Of a DNA stretch of 64,000 nucleotides, positions 33,313 to 46,347 are shown one piece after another. The position numbers and the translations under genes are program-made. Source of the DNA: Candidatus Gastranaerophilales bacterium (GTDB taxonomy: Bacteria; Cyanobacteriota; Vampirovibrionia; Gastranaerophilales; Gastranaerophilaceae); contig CALUYW010000002.1 in assembly GCA_944325105.1 (NCBI GenBank), positions 1 to 64,000 on the forward strand, in the 5' to 3' direction. Position 1 is the stretch's first letter. Every line of letters begins with the position of its first letter. The notes below the pieces were generated by a model that saw only the letters and a list, made by a program, of their open reading frames with translations, ran no database searches and was not told the DNA's origin.

Positions 33313-34947
33313 GTGGGTATCAGTATTTCAGACTACCTTATTTTAAGGCTGCAAAAATTAGGAGTTAGTGAATTTTTCGGGCTTCCGGGCGATTACAACT
33401 TTAACATTATAAAATCCGTTGAAAATAACCCTGATGCCAACTGGATAGGCTGCACAAACGAGCTAAACGCAGGCTATGCTGCAGACGGATACGCCAGAAT
33501 TAAAGGCTACGGCGCGCTTATAACCACATACGGCGTTGGAGAGCTTAGTGCAATAAACGCCATAGCAGGCTCTATGAGCGAATTTGTTCCCGTTATGAAA
33601 ATAACAGGTATCCCCTCAACTAAACATATCAGGCAAAATACTCTAATTCATCACAACTTAAACACACCTGATTATCACGCTTTTATTAACGCCTACTCTA
33701 ATATCGTTGAGGCTGCGGCTTTTTTGACAAAAGAAAACGCAAAAGATGAAATAGACAGGCTCATAAACATAATGATAAAGGAAAAAAAGCCCGTCTACTT
33801 AGCACTTCCAATGGATATATGCAATGAAATAATTGATGAAAACTATATTGAATACACTCAAAAAAGTGATGAAAATTCGCTAAACTCAGCACTTGAGGCT
33901 GCACTTGATTTAATAAAAAAAGCAAAAAGCCCTGCAATTTTAGCAGATGTAATGATAAAAAGATTTGAAGCAAGGGAAGAATTTTATACCTTGGCTAAAA
34001 AGTCCAACTACCCCACAAGCACTCTTCTTATGGGTAAAGACTTACTAAACTGTGAATTCCCTAACTTTTCGGGCACATATGTCGGAAAATTTGACAACCC
34101 AATCGCATACAAAAGCATTAACAACTCCGACTGCCCGATTTTTATAGGGACTGTAATATCCGATATTAACACTCAAGGCTTCAGCCTTGAAGTTAACCCC
34201 AATGATTTTATAAACATACAAGGCAACTATACAATTGTAAAAAACATCATGTATAAAAATGTCCTTATGAAAGATATTTTGGAAAAACTTGCACAAAATA
34301 TAGAAAAATCAGAATCTAAAACAAGCTTTGAATACTACTATAAAGATGCTCAAGCAAATAAAGAAAAACTGAGCTATGACTATTTTTGCGAAAAATTGCA
34401 GGATTTTCTAAATGAGGGGGACAACCTTGTTTGCGAAACAGGGCTTATTAACCTTGCACTTGCAAAGTTAAAACTAAAGAAAAATATAAGCGTAAACAAC
34501 CAAGTCCTCTGGGGTTCAATAGGCTGGGCAACAGGAGCAACACTTGGTGTTAGTATTGCCGATAAAAATAAAAGGACAATACTTCTAACAGGAGAAGGCT
34601 CTCATCAGCTAAGTGCAACAGAGATAAGTACAATGATAAGAAACAAGCTTAAACCCGTAATTTTTGTAATTAACAATAACGGCTACACGATTGAAAGAAT
34701 ATTATCAGATGACCCGATGGATGAATTTAACGATATAGCAAAATGGGATTATCTGAAACTTCCTTACGTTTTTGGCTCAAATATATACAGCGCAAGCGTA
34801 AAAAATGACCTTGAGCTTGATAATGTACTAAATAAAATTCAAGATGAACAAAAAGATAAAATGTGCTACATAGAACTTTGCATGGATACATTTGAAATGC
34901 CTGAGCTTGCAAAGAAAGCCTGGGGTCATATTGAGATTAAAAAATAG
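33313..34947 (+). CDS. Thiamine-diphosphate decarboxylase of the pyruvate/indolepyruvate decarboxylase family
   Basis: A 544-aa enzyme starting with GTG after AAAGGAG. It has the cofactor-activating glutamate (TNELNAGYAADGYAR), the HH motif (HHNLNTPDYHAF) typical of pyruvate and indolepyruvate decarboxylases, and the ThDP-binding block TGEGSHQ to INNNGYTIE. It converts a 2-oxo acid to an aldehyde and CO2. Substrate (pyruvate, phenylpyruvate or indolepyruvate) cannot be decided by eye. A PDC route to ethanol would be uncommon in bacteria. Confidence 0.85.
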   Translation: MGISISDYLILRLQKLGVSEFFGLPGDYNFNIIKSVENNPDANWIGCTNELNAGYAADGYARIKGYGALITTYGVGELSAINAIAGSMSEFVPVMKITGIPSTKHIRQNTLIHHNLNTPDYHAFINAYSNIVEAAAFLTKENAKDEIDRLINIMIKEKKPVYLALPMDICNEIIDENYIEYTQKSDENSLNSALEAALDLIKKAKSPAILADVMIKRFEAREEFYTLAKKSNYPTSTLLMGKDLLNCEFPNFSGTYVGKFDNPIAYKSINNSDCPIFIGTVISDINTQGFSLEVNPNDFINIQGNYTIVKNIMYKNVLMKDILEKLAQNIEKSESKTSFEYYYKDAQANKEKLSYDYFCEKLQDFLNEGDNLVCETGLINLALAKLKLKKNISVNNQVLWGSIGWATGATLGVSIADKNKRTILLTGEGSHQLSATEISTMIRNKLKPVIFVINNNGYTIERILSDDPMDEFNDIAKWDYLKLPYVFGSNIYSASVKNDLELDNVLNKIQDEQKDKMCYIELCMDTFEMPELAKKAWGHIEIKK

Positions 34948-34988
34948 TTTTATGCTATAATATTCTTCAGGTAAGTAGTGGAGAATGT

Positions 34989-35903
34989 ATGAAAACACTT
35001 GATGTAGTTGTACCTGTTTACAATGAAGAAGAATGTATTGAAAAAACTCTTGAAAGACTTCTTAAACTTAAAGAGGCCTTTAAGGGGAAATTAAAGGTAA
35101 ATTTTATTTTCGTAAATGACGGCTCAAAAGACTCAAGCGCTTACATACTTGAAAAACACGCAAAAGAAGACAAAAGCATAAAACTAATTAACTTCTCAAG
35201 AAACTTTGGCCACCAAATGGCACTAAGCGCAGGGCTTGATTACTCTAAAGGCGACTACATTGCAATAATAGATGCAGATTTACAAGACCCGCCCGAGCTT
35301 ATCTACAATATGTATGAAAAATGCCTTGAGGGATATGATATTGTCTATGGTAAAAGGCTAAAGAGAAAAAGTGAAACAGTATTTAAAAAACTCACCGCAT
35401 GGGGATTTTACAGAACGCTTAAATCCATGTGCAATCTTGATATACCAACAGATACGGGCGATTTTAGATTTATTACAAAAGACGTTAGGGACGCTTTTAA
35501 TTCAATGAGAGAAAAACACCGCTTTATAAGGGGTATGATACCTTGGACAGGATTTAAAAGCGCACCGTTGCCATATAATCGCGATGAAAGAGCAGCGGGA
35601 GTTACTAAATACCCTCTTTCAAAAATGCTTAAACTGGCATTTGATGGTATATTTTCTTTTTCAACAAAACCTGTAGAGTTTCTATTTGCACTGAGTGCGG
35701 TTTTATTTATAGCAAGTATTTTTGTCTTAATTGGTTTATTTATAAGCGAATTTGAAGAAGAGTGGATAATAAGCTTTGTACTGACATTTTTAAGCTCTAT
35801 TCATATGCTCGCGTTTGGAATTTTAGGGCAATACATAAGCAGGATTTATGATGAAACAAGAGACAGGCCCTTATACATCGTAAAAGATGCAATAAATTTT
35901 TAA
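34989..35903 (+). CDS. Polyprenyl-phosphate glycosyltransferase (GT2, GtrB/ArnC-like)
   Basis: A 304-aa enzyme. A GT-A domain carries VVPVYNEEECI, DGSKDSS and the metal motif IIDADLQDPPELI. Then come the signature TGDFRFITKD, an RDERAAGVTKYPLSKM motif, and two C-terminal transmembrane helices (about 232-255 and 265-290). Such enzymes load a sugar onto undecaprenyl phosphate for surface polysaccharide or LPS decoration. TATAAT lies near 34956 and a GGAG site precedes the ATG. Confidence 0.9.
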   Translation: MKTLDVVVPVYNEEECIEKTLERLLKLKEAFKGKLKVNFIFVNDGSKDSSAYILEKHAKEDKSIKLINFSRNFGHQMALSAGLDYSKGDYIAIIDADLQDPPELIYNMYEKCLEGYDIVYGKRLKRKSETVFKKLTAWGFYRTLKSMCNLDIPTDTGDFRFITKDVRDAFNSMREKHRFIRGMIPWTGFKSAPLPYNRDERAAGVTKYPLSKMLKLAFDGIFSFSTKPVEFLFALSAVLFIASIFVLIGLFISEFEEEWIISFVLTFLSSIHMLAFGILGQYISRIYDETRDRPLYIVKDAINF

Positions 35904-35949
35904 ATTTGAGGCAATTTTTATTCTTTAGTTGTTTTAAATAATTTACATT

Positions 35950-37071
35950 ATGATTAAAACAGTTGGAAATATGAATATGATTAACTTTAGAGGTACTTCT
36001 GCGCAAAGAAATGAAGATATCGATTTTTACGATATTGAACAAATGTTTAGAAACAGAGACAAACAAAACCTCAGAAAACAAGTAACTTCACAACCTTCTA
36101 CACACAGAACATCTGTAAGAAGTCATACTCATAATAGCGAAAAAGTTTTTGTAAAAAACTCAAACGGAGATATTCTGGAATATACTCCAAGAGTAAGACA
36201 ATCAGCTAAAAAGAAACATAAAAAAAGAATATCACCGCTTGCTCCAATGGCACTCACAGCTGCAATATTTCTTTCATCAGTCGGAATAAGCACTTGTGGA
36301 GGCAGGGAAGAAGACAAACCCGTTCAAACAGTCGAACCTACGACTATAATAATCAGCGACCCCGATATCTTATCAAATTCAGCGGAAGGTATTATAGATA
36401 TCCAAACAACAGAAACGCTAAACACTGAAACAGATGGCATTGCAGAATTTGAAACATCAAAAGCGCCATACAGTGAAGCAGAAATAGCTAATGCGGTTGA
36501 GGCAATAAAATCAGACACAACACTGAGTAATGTTTTTTACAACCTCATAGCCACAAAAAACAACATGGAAGCATGTCTTGATAACCCTATAGAAACATTG
36601 GAAGAACTACTTTGCGAGCCTTGGGCCAAAGGTGTGGAAATTGAGCTTTTGCTACCGCAAATTTTCTTCGAATCATCCGGTCTGCATTACAGAGAAGACG
36701 GTACAGTAAGGTCAAGCTCGGCGAATTGTAACGGATTTGCCCAAATCAGCGAAGGAGTTGAACATGATATGAATCAAAATCATTTCAGTGATAACCCTCA
36801 AGACAGAGACGACCCGTTGGGAAACATAATGCTTGGCATAGCTTTTGACAGTGAACTGTTGAACAAATATTTTGAAGGCGATATGTTTAACGCACTTGCA
36901 GGGTACAACTGCGGCCCCAGAAATGCCAGAAACGGCAATTACTATGGTGCAGATGAATATGCAAAAGATATTATAGGTTATTATAATATCCTAAAAAATA
37001 ACCCTCAATACACACAAATGCTCCTTGACGGAGCACTTGACGAATATCAAAACGGATTTTTTGTCGGTTAA
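35950..37071 (+). CDS. SLT-domain (lytic transglycosylase-like) protein with central membrane anchor
   Basis: A 373-aa protein. The N-terminus contains INFRGTSAQRNEDIDF, a polar region rich in Lys and Arg follows, then one hydrophobic helix (about 95-116, PLAPMALTAAIFLSSVGIST), a Thr/Glu-rich linker, and an SLT domain from about 220 with catalytic Glu in FFESSGL, NGFAQIS and ALAGYNCGPRNAR. It probably cleaves murein while anchored with its N-terminal 95 residues inside the cell. ATG 35950 or 35971 may be the start; a GGAAAT site favours the second. It is convergent with flgC with no gap. Confidence 0.75.
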   Translation: MIKTVGNMNMINFRGTSAQRNEDIDFYDIEQMFRNRDKQNLRKQVTSQPSTHRTSVRSHTHNSEKVFVKNSNGDILEYTPRVRQSAKKKHKKRISPLAPMALTAAIFLSSVGISTCGGREEDKPVQTVEPTTIIISDPDILSNSAEGIIDIQTTETLNTETDGIAEFETSKAPYSEAEIANAVEAIKSDTTLSNVFYNLIATKNNMEACLDNPIETLEELLCEPWAKGVEIELLLPQIFFESSGLHYREDGTVRSSSANCNGFAQISEGVEHDMNQNHFSDNPQDRDDPLGNIMLGIAFDSELLNKYFEGDMFNALAGYNCGPRNARNGNYYGADEYAKDIIGYYNILKNNPQYTQMLLDGALDEYQNGFFVG

Positions 37072-37515
37072 TTATTTTCCTATCTCAAGAGCACGGCTCG
37101 CCATGGCTTTTGTTATTGACATAACACCTAAAGACGCTTCATAAGCTCTTTGAGCCAAAGTTGCATCCGCTATATCTACCATAGGGTTAACATTTGACAT
37201 TCTGACATACCCCTCACTGTCAGCATCAGGATGTCCGGGGCGATAAACCTTCTCAGCAGGTGTAGGGTCTTCTACAACACCTGTAAATTTAACCCCGCCT
37301 TCTAAAAAAGGTATTGTCCCTACACCAAAAACATCTTCTTTCATGGTGTTTAACAATCCTGCAAAAGATATATCCTCGGTCGCATTAAGTACGGGTATTT
37401 TTCTTACATAGTTAGGTGTATCCATATTTGCGACGTTTCTTGCCGCAACTTCAATCCTTTTACCGTGGGCTCTAAGACCGCCCGCACCTACATCAAAAGC
37501 ATCCATTATGCTCAT
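37072..37515 (-). CDS. flgC: Flagellar basal-body rod protein FlgC
   Basis: A 147-aa rod protein. The N-terminus AFDVGAGGLRAHGKRIEVAA then RNVANMDTPNYVRK and the C-terminal coil (PMVDIADATLAQRAYEASLG) are typical. With FlgB it forms the proximal rod. The ATG has AAAGGCATATAAT before it, similar to the site before the FliK-like gene. Confidence 0.92.
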   Translation of the reverse strand: MSIMDAFDVGAGGLRAHGKRIEVAARNVANMDTPNYVRKIPVLNATEDISFAGLLNTMKEDVFGVGTIPFLEGGVKFTGVVEDPTPAEKVYRPGHPDADSEGYVRMSNVNPMVDIADATLAQRAYEASLGVMSITKAMASRALEIGK

Positions 37516-37531
37516 ATTATATGCCTTTCAA

Positions 37532-37876
37532 TTACTTACCTACGTTAATTACCGTTTTTATCTCGGTTATGGTATTTGACATCTGACGAGCAGCAACCGC
37601 AAAAAGAATTGAGTTTTTCTGCATGAGTGCAAGCTCATCTTCAGCGCTTAGCGCTTGACTTTGAGGCTCCATAACTCCTGAAGGGCCGAGTTTCTGGCTT
37701 AATTTTGTCTCTAAATCAGAGTTCATAGTGTTTAGATACTGAGAAAACTCAATATCTTTTCTGACATAATTAGGCGTGTCCATATTAGCGATGTTACCTG
37801 ACACAGCCTCTTGTCTTGCTGCTATCAAATCCAGAAAAAGTTGTGATTTTTGAATAGGGTCAATCGGTGAATACAT
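37532..37876 (-). CDS. flgB: Flagellar basal-body rod protein FlgB
   Basis: A 114-aa protein with QKSQLFLDLIAARQEAVSGN, then IANMDTPNYVRKDIEF and a C-terminal helix (FAVAARQMSNTITEIKTVI). It precedes flgC by 16 bp and follows the flgG-like gene by 6 bp. The shared IANMDTPNYVRK segment with FlgC shows common ancestry. Confidence 0.9.
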   Translation of the reverse strand: MYSPIDPIQKSQLFLDLIAARQEAVSGNIANMDTPNYVRKDIEFSQYLNTMNSDLETKLSQKLGPSGVMEPQSQALSAEDELALMQKNSILFAVAARQMSNTITEIKTVINVGK

Positions 37877-37882
37877 ATTTTA

Positions 37883-38605
37883 CTATTCCCTTATGTTAAT
37901 TGCTTTGTCGTACATATCTCCAACTGCTTTCATCAGCGTTGTTGAAGCCAAAAGTGAAGTGTTAAGACGCATAATCTCATCTACTGTTGCAAAAATATCA
38001 ACATTAGAGCGCTCTATACCGTATTGAGCAATTCTGTTATGGTCTTGTATAAGAACGGTTTCTCCCGATTCTTCAGTTGCTGCAAAGCGGTTATTACCAA
38101 CTTCTTTAAGCCCCTCGGGGTTTGCAAACTGCACAAGAGGAATTGTACCGCAGTATGTGCCTTCTCCTGCGGGGTCTTTGTATGTGTAAACTTCCCCGTT
38201 AGGTCTTATTTCCGTTTTCACGCTTGTAGCATCAATTCTTATGCCGCCGCCGACTAAATCACCCGTTGTTGTAACAAGATAACCGTCTTTATTTAGCGTA
38301 AAAGAACCGTCACGAGTGTAGTATATTTCCCCGCCGACTGATGTAACAGGCATATATCCTGCGCCTTTTATACCTACATCAAGAGGGTTTTGAGTCAATT
38401 GAAAAGACCCTTGAGCATGGTTTGTGCGAATAGCACCCGAAACATAACCTTGTTCATCTAAAACATCATCAAAGCGCATAGCCTTGTAGCCATGGGTATT
38501 TGCGTTACCTATGTTTTGAGAGTAATATCCGAATTTTTCAAACTGGTGAAGCGTGTTTATTGTGCTTCGCCTCATTATTCCCTGTAAATTATAACCGCTA
38601 TACAT
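37883..38605 (-). CDS. flgG: Flagellar hook-basal body protein, FlgG-like
   Basis: A 240-aa rod/hook-family protein. It begins MYSGYNLQGIMRRSTINTLH, then IGNANTHGYKAMRF, has the flagellar beta-domain (YTRDGSFTLNKDGYLVTTTG) and the C-terminal NVDIFATVDEIMRLNTSLLA coil. Length and position favour FlgG (distal rod), but FlgF and FlgG are hard to tell apart. Confidence 0.85.
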   Translation of the reverse strand: MYSGYNLQGIMRRSTINTLHQFEKFGYYSQNIGNANTHGYKAMRFDDVLDEQGYVSGAIRTNHAQGSFQLTQNPLDVGIKGAGYMPVTSVGGEIYYTRDGSFTLNKDGYLVTTTGDLVGGGIRIDATSVKTEIRPNGEVYTYKDPAGEGTYCGTIPLVQFANPEGLKEVGNNRFAATEESGETVLIQDHNRIAQYGIERSNVDIFATVDEIMRLNTSLLASTTLMKAVGDMYDKAINIRE

Positions 38606-38609
38606 TTAT

Positions 38610-39308
38610 CTACGCACTTCCTAATTCTTGTATTGCCCTTGAGAGTTTACTGTTTTGCAGCATAAAAAGCTGCCTGTTGGCATCAAAATTTCTTTTAACC
38701 GGCACAAGCTCCATAAACTCCTGCTGCAAAGATACGTTTGAGTACTCTAAGCACTGCTGCTCAACGCAAGGCTCCGTTACTATAGCACCCTCGGAAGATA
38801 CAACGGCAATTTTACCGGCGTCTGTCATTTTTCTTGTTTGAGGGTCAAAAATACTTATACTGCCGTCTTTTGAAATTTTTACATCTTTAAGTTCAGCAGG
38901 CATTATAGGAAAAACTATGGGCTGACCGCCTGCGGATAAGACACTGTGACCTTTAACGCTTAATAAATTTCCGTCTTTATCAAGGTGAAATCTTCCGTCA
39001 CGAGTGAGCTCAATTGTCCCGTCTTTATGTAAAAGCTGGAAATAGCCCTTTTCGCTAAGCGCACAGTCAAGGGGGCTTTGTGATACTATAATTCTTCCGA
39101 CCTGATCATCAACTGCGGTAGATAGAGCGTGAACTCCTATATACTGGGCAAAAGATGACACAACAGCTTCTTTTCTTTGATATCCTACTTTATCTGAGCC
39201 GGTAACATTTTCCGAGCCTATGCCCATCATCTCCATACCGAGGTGCATGGCTGAAATTGACATCCCAAGCCCTGACTTGGATAAACTTACACCGCCTTGT
39301 AATCTCAT
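38610..39308 (-). CDS. flgF: Flagellar basal-body rod protein, FlgF-like
   Basis: A 232-aa paralogue of the next gene, with SKSGLGMSISAMHLGMEMMG, IVSQSPLDCALSEKGYFQLL, TRDGRFHLDKDGNLLSVKG and the C-terminal NVSLQQEFMELVPVKRNFDA coil. The N-terminal ANxxTxGYK-type motif is altered to GSENVTGSDKVGYQRK. A GGAG site precedes the ATG. Confidence 0.82.
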   Translation of the reverse strand: MRLQGGVSLSKSGLGMSISAMHLGMEMMGIGSENVTGSDKVGYQRKEAVVSSFAQYIGVHALSTAVDDQVGRIIVSQSPLDCALSEKGYFQLLHKDGTIELTRDGRFHLDKDGNLLSVKGHSVLSAGGQPIVFPIMPAELKDVKISKDGSISIFDPQTRKMTDAGKIAVVSSEGAIVTEPCVEQQCLEYSNVSLQQEFMELVPVKRNFDANRQLFMLQNSKLSRAIQELGSA

Positions 39309-39405
39309 TTTTGAGCTGCTCCTTTTTTACGTCACGTCGGCAATATATGGGGCTTATACAGGGAAACCTTCAAAAAATACTCTATATGACCCAGATATTT
39401 TTTAA

Positions 39406-40374
39406 TTATTTTTTTTCAAAAGTCAAATTAGAAAAATCTTTATCTATCTTAAAGACAATTTTTATAACCGCATGTGCCATAAGCATAAGCTGAGGAGATA
39501 TTGCAGATGAGGCAGAAATTTCCGCGCGGGCTTTTTTGACCGTATCTTTTGGAATTTCTTTTTTTGTTGTTTCAACAATCAAACCTGCTTGAATATTTAA
39601 GTCTTGAGATTCTTTCTTTAGAACTGCAAGCACCTTTTCGCGCGGAAAGTCCTCAATACAGTTAATCATAATTTCAACTTTATTGTCCTGAGTCATCTCA
39701 AGTAGAGCTTTCACATTTGAAAAATTCATCGTTTCAATAAGTATAGTGACGCTTTGCGCCTCATCATCCCCACCTGAAGATGTTTTATCAAAAACATCTA
39801 TATCAAAATCAAGGCTCTCGCCTTTAGCGTTAAGAGGCAGCCAGGGCAGATATAGAAGAATAAAGTTTTTTAGAGCGGCGGTTGTGTCATTTGTTGAAAC
39901 ACTCACAAGACCTAAGGTATTTATCAAATCTTTTAGCTGCTGAGTGTCACTTACTCCCATTTTTGCAGCCTGTGACATAGTCTGCACAAGCTTTTGCAGT
40001 GCAGCTTTTGAATTATCACTCAACAGTTGCGCCAGAGCATTGAGGTCAATTTTACCGCTTGATAACATCAATAAAAGCTGCATATTCTGCGCGGTTGTAA
40101 CGGTATTATTTGCACTAAGCTGCGATACAACCTGTGCAACATCTTTTGGCATATTAAGCAGCTCTTTTACGTATTTTGCAGTCTGCTCAACTTCCATAGG
40201 AGTCATTTTAAGCTCAGGGGAGAGAGTTTGTTTTTGCGTACTTTGAGCACTGTTTTGCATGACAGAATTTGCAAAATCTCCTGAAGTTTTAGGAGTTGTG
40301 CGTACATTAACCTGATTGTTAATGATATTTGTAATAAGTCTGTTTAAATACCCTGACGGGTTAAAATTATTCAT
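39406..40374 (-). CDS. FliK-like flagellar hook-length control candidate
   Basis: A 322-aa protein with a Thr/Gln/Ser-rich N-terminus, a helical middle (about 60-170) and a C-terminal domain (about 205-300) with SVTILIETMNFSNVKALLEM, then VEIMINCIEDFPREKVLAVL and LNIQAGLIVE, reminiscent of the FliK C-terminal core. It sits just upstream of the flgF-flgG-flgB-flgC series on the same strand. FliK is the best guess from layout and position; sequence match alone is weak. Confidence 0.5.
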   Translation of the reverse strand: MNNFNPSGYLNRLITNIINNQVNVRTTPKTSGDFANSVMQNSAQSTQKQTLSPELKMTPMEVEQTAKYVKELLNMPKDVAQVVSQLSANNTVTTAQNMQLLLMLSSGKIDLNALAQLLSDNSKAALQKLVQTMSQAAKMGVSDTQQLKDLINTLGLVSVSTNDTTAALKNFILLYLPWLPLNAKGESLDFDIDVFDKTSSGGDDEAQSVTILIETMNFSNVKALLEMTQDNKVEIMINCIEDFPREKVLAVLKKESQDLNIQAGLIVETTKKEIPKDTVKKARAEISASSAISPQLMLMAHAVIKIVFKIDKDFSNLTFEKK

Positions 40375-40394
40375 TATATGCCTTTAATGATTTT

Positions 40395-41527
40395 TCAGAC
40401 TATTTCAAGCCATTTTTGTACAATATCGCTTACATAGGTAAAAGATGGCAATGTACCTATATCTTCGCCCTGCAGATTTTTATTATACACTAAAATCGGC
40501 ACCATTTCACGCGTGTGGTCAGTACCTCGAAAAGTAGGGTCACACCCATGGTCAGCCGTTATTATAAGTAAATCATCTTCATCAAGCACATCTAAAATAT
40601 CTTTTAAATAACAATCAATCTGCTCAATAGCTTGTTTATACCCCTTAGAATCACGCCTGTGCCCAAAGAGCATATCGGTATCCACAAGATTTGTAAAAAT
40701 CAAATCCCATTTCTTTTCTTTTAAAGATTTAAGAGTAGCCTCCAGCCCTTCTTTATTTGAGCCTGTAGGTATTGCTTCGCTGACGCCTGAGTTTACAAAT
40801 ATGTCTTTTATTTTGCCTATAGATAAAACTTTTTTATTGGCGTCTTGGACTTTATTCAATAATGTAGGCTCAGGCGGAGGAACAGAGTAATCATGCCTGA
40901 ACTTGCCTATTCTTGTAGGTTTACCCTCAACCATTTGATAAGGGCGGGCTATTACTCTTGAAACGCCCCAAGTACCGTCATCAAGGATTTTTCTTGCAAT
41001 TTTACACCAGTCATACAAGGTCTCAAGCGGGATTATATCTACATCAACGGCAATTTGAAAAACACTGTCCGCACTTGTGTAGATTATCGGGAATTTTGTT
41101 TTTTTGTGTTCATCGTGCAAATCCTCAATAATTTTTGTTCCCGATGCGGGAATATTGCCTAAAATCCCCTTGCATCCAGTTTGTTTAATAAATTCATCGA
41201 TAATTTCAGGCGGAAATTTTTTATAAGTTCTAAAAGGGTTTTTAAGCACAAGCCCTGCTATCTCCCAGTGGCCCGTTGTTGTGTCTTTACCCTTGGATTT
41301 CATTTTCATAATGCCGTATTTAGCCGTTGGGGTATCTGTTTTTTTAACACCTTGGATATCTTTAATGTTACCGAGCCCCAATTTTTCAAAGTTTGGCACA
41401 TTCAAGCCGCCCTCTTTTTTTGCAAGGTTGCATAGGGTATTACAGGTTAAATCATCCCCATACTCACAAGCGTCCTCAATAGCGCCTATGCCCATAGAAT
41501 CTATTACAATAATTGCAGCTCTTTTCA

Positions 41528-41528
<1 letters not shown>
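40395..41528 (-). CDS. deoB: Phosphopentomutase
   Basis: A 377-aa alkaline-phosphatase-fold enzyme that interconverts ribose-1- and ribose-5-phosphate. It has the metal aspartate IVIDSMGIGAIEDA, the phospho-acceptor threonine region KDTTTGHWEIAG and the C-terminal metal motif TADHGCDPTFRGTDHTRE. Its ATG overlaps the stop of the upstream decarboxylase gene by one base. Confidence 0.94.
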
Positions 41529-45636
<4,108 letters not shown>

Positions 45637-45647
45637 ATACCTTTCTT

Positions 45648-45677
45648 TAGGGTATGCAATTTGCATACCCTATTTTT
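45648..45677 (+). terminator. Terminator after the SIMPL gene
   Basis: TAGGGTATGCAAT and its near-perfect complement form a long stem followed by TTTTT. It lies 12 bp after the stop and just before the convergent 70-aa gene, so it may serve both directions. Confidence 0.85.
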
Positions 45678-45888
45678 ACACAATTTCTTTTAATTCACAA
45701 AAAAGTGCCTTTGATATTGATATCTTCTCTGCAATAAGTTCACAAATACTATATATTTCTCTGCTTTTAAATTCTCTTTCATCAGACAGAGCACATTGAA
45801 GCATTTTAGATATTGAACAGGCATCAAAAAGTTCTTTTTCAAGAACAGAAAGCAGCTCGCTCAACTCGTTAGAACTATTATTTTGCAT
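45676..45888 (-). CDS. Small helical protein paired with an XRE regulator
   Basis: A 70-aa acidic, probably two- to three-helix protein (SELLSVLEKELFDACSISKM, EIYSICELIAEKISISKAL). I do not recognise it. An AAGGAGG site precedes the ATG. The gene has a near-consensus promoter inside an inverted-repeat operator shared with the divergent XRE gene. It resembles in size and composition the 60-aa protein at 49505-49687. Confidence 0.6.
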   Translation of the reverse strand: MQNNSSNELSELLSVLEKELFDACSISKMLQCALSDEREFKSREIYSICELIAEKISISKALFCELKEIV

Positions 45889-45912
45889 AATTCCTCCTTA
45901 TAATAGTTTTTT

Positions 45913-45963
45913 AACCATTATAATAGTTTGTATATTTAATGTCAATAAACTATTATAATGGTT
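45913..45963. promoter_or_regulatory. Operator with 17-bp inverted repeat over a consensus promoter
   Basis: A 17-bp sequence (AACCATTATAATAGTTT, 45913-45929) is repeated perfectly inverted at 45947-45963. On the minus strand TTGACA (45945-45940), 17-bp spacer, TATAAT (45922-45917) drive the 70-aa gene, with the -10 inside one arm. The other arm contains TATAAT (45954-45959) just before the XRE start. A further partial copy of the arm lies at 45898-45908. Confidence 0.75.
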
Positions 45964-46194
45964 ATGGACTACAATGAAATAGTTTTAAAATTTGGACTTA
46001 AAGTAAAGTTTGAAAGAGAGAAAAAAGGTCTTTCACAAAGTGAACTTGCTGATATTGCTGGATTAAATACAAATTCCATAGGAAAAATCGAGCGCGCGGA
46101 GGTCACTCCCAATTTAAAAACCGTGCACGCCATTGCCAATGCTCTTCAAATTCCTGTTGAAGAACTTGTCAATCCCATTAAGATAGATTTATAA
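45964..46194 (+). CDS. Small XRE-family regulator
   Basis: A 76-aa protein that is almost only a helix-turn-helix domain (KVKFEREKKGLSQSELADIA, LNTNSIGKIERAE, VTPNLKTVHAIANALQIPVE). ATG 45964 follows the operator arm and lies 4 nt after TATAAT; an ATG at 45958 is in frame inside the arm. No SD site is present, so it is probably leaderless and autorepressed, and it likely represses the divergent 70-aa gene. Confidence 0.85.
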   Translation: MDYNEIVLKFGLKVKFEREKKGLSQSELADIAGLNTNSIGKIERAEVTPNLKTVHAIANALQIPVEELVNPIKIDL

Positions 46195-46347
46195 TTTTTA
46201 CTTGCTTTTTTATAAAATTAATGCTATTTTATCAGTGTGGTTGTTAAGCGATTAGATAACCTTACAGAGAATAGGTTTTACGGTTTAGCTTAATGATTTG
46301 GATGTTAGTTGAAGTGAAGTTTAGCTTTTTAGCATTTTAGGCATTTC

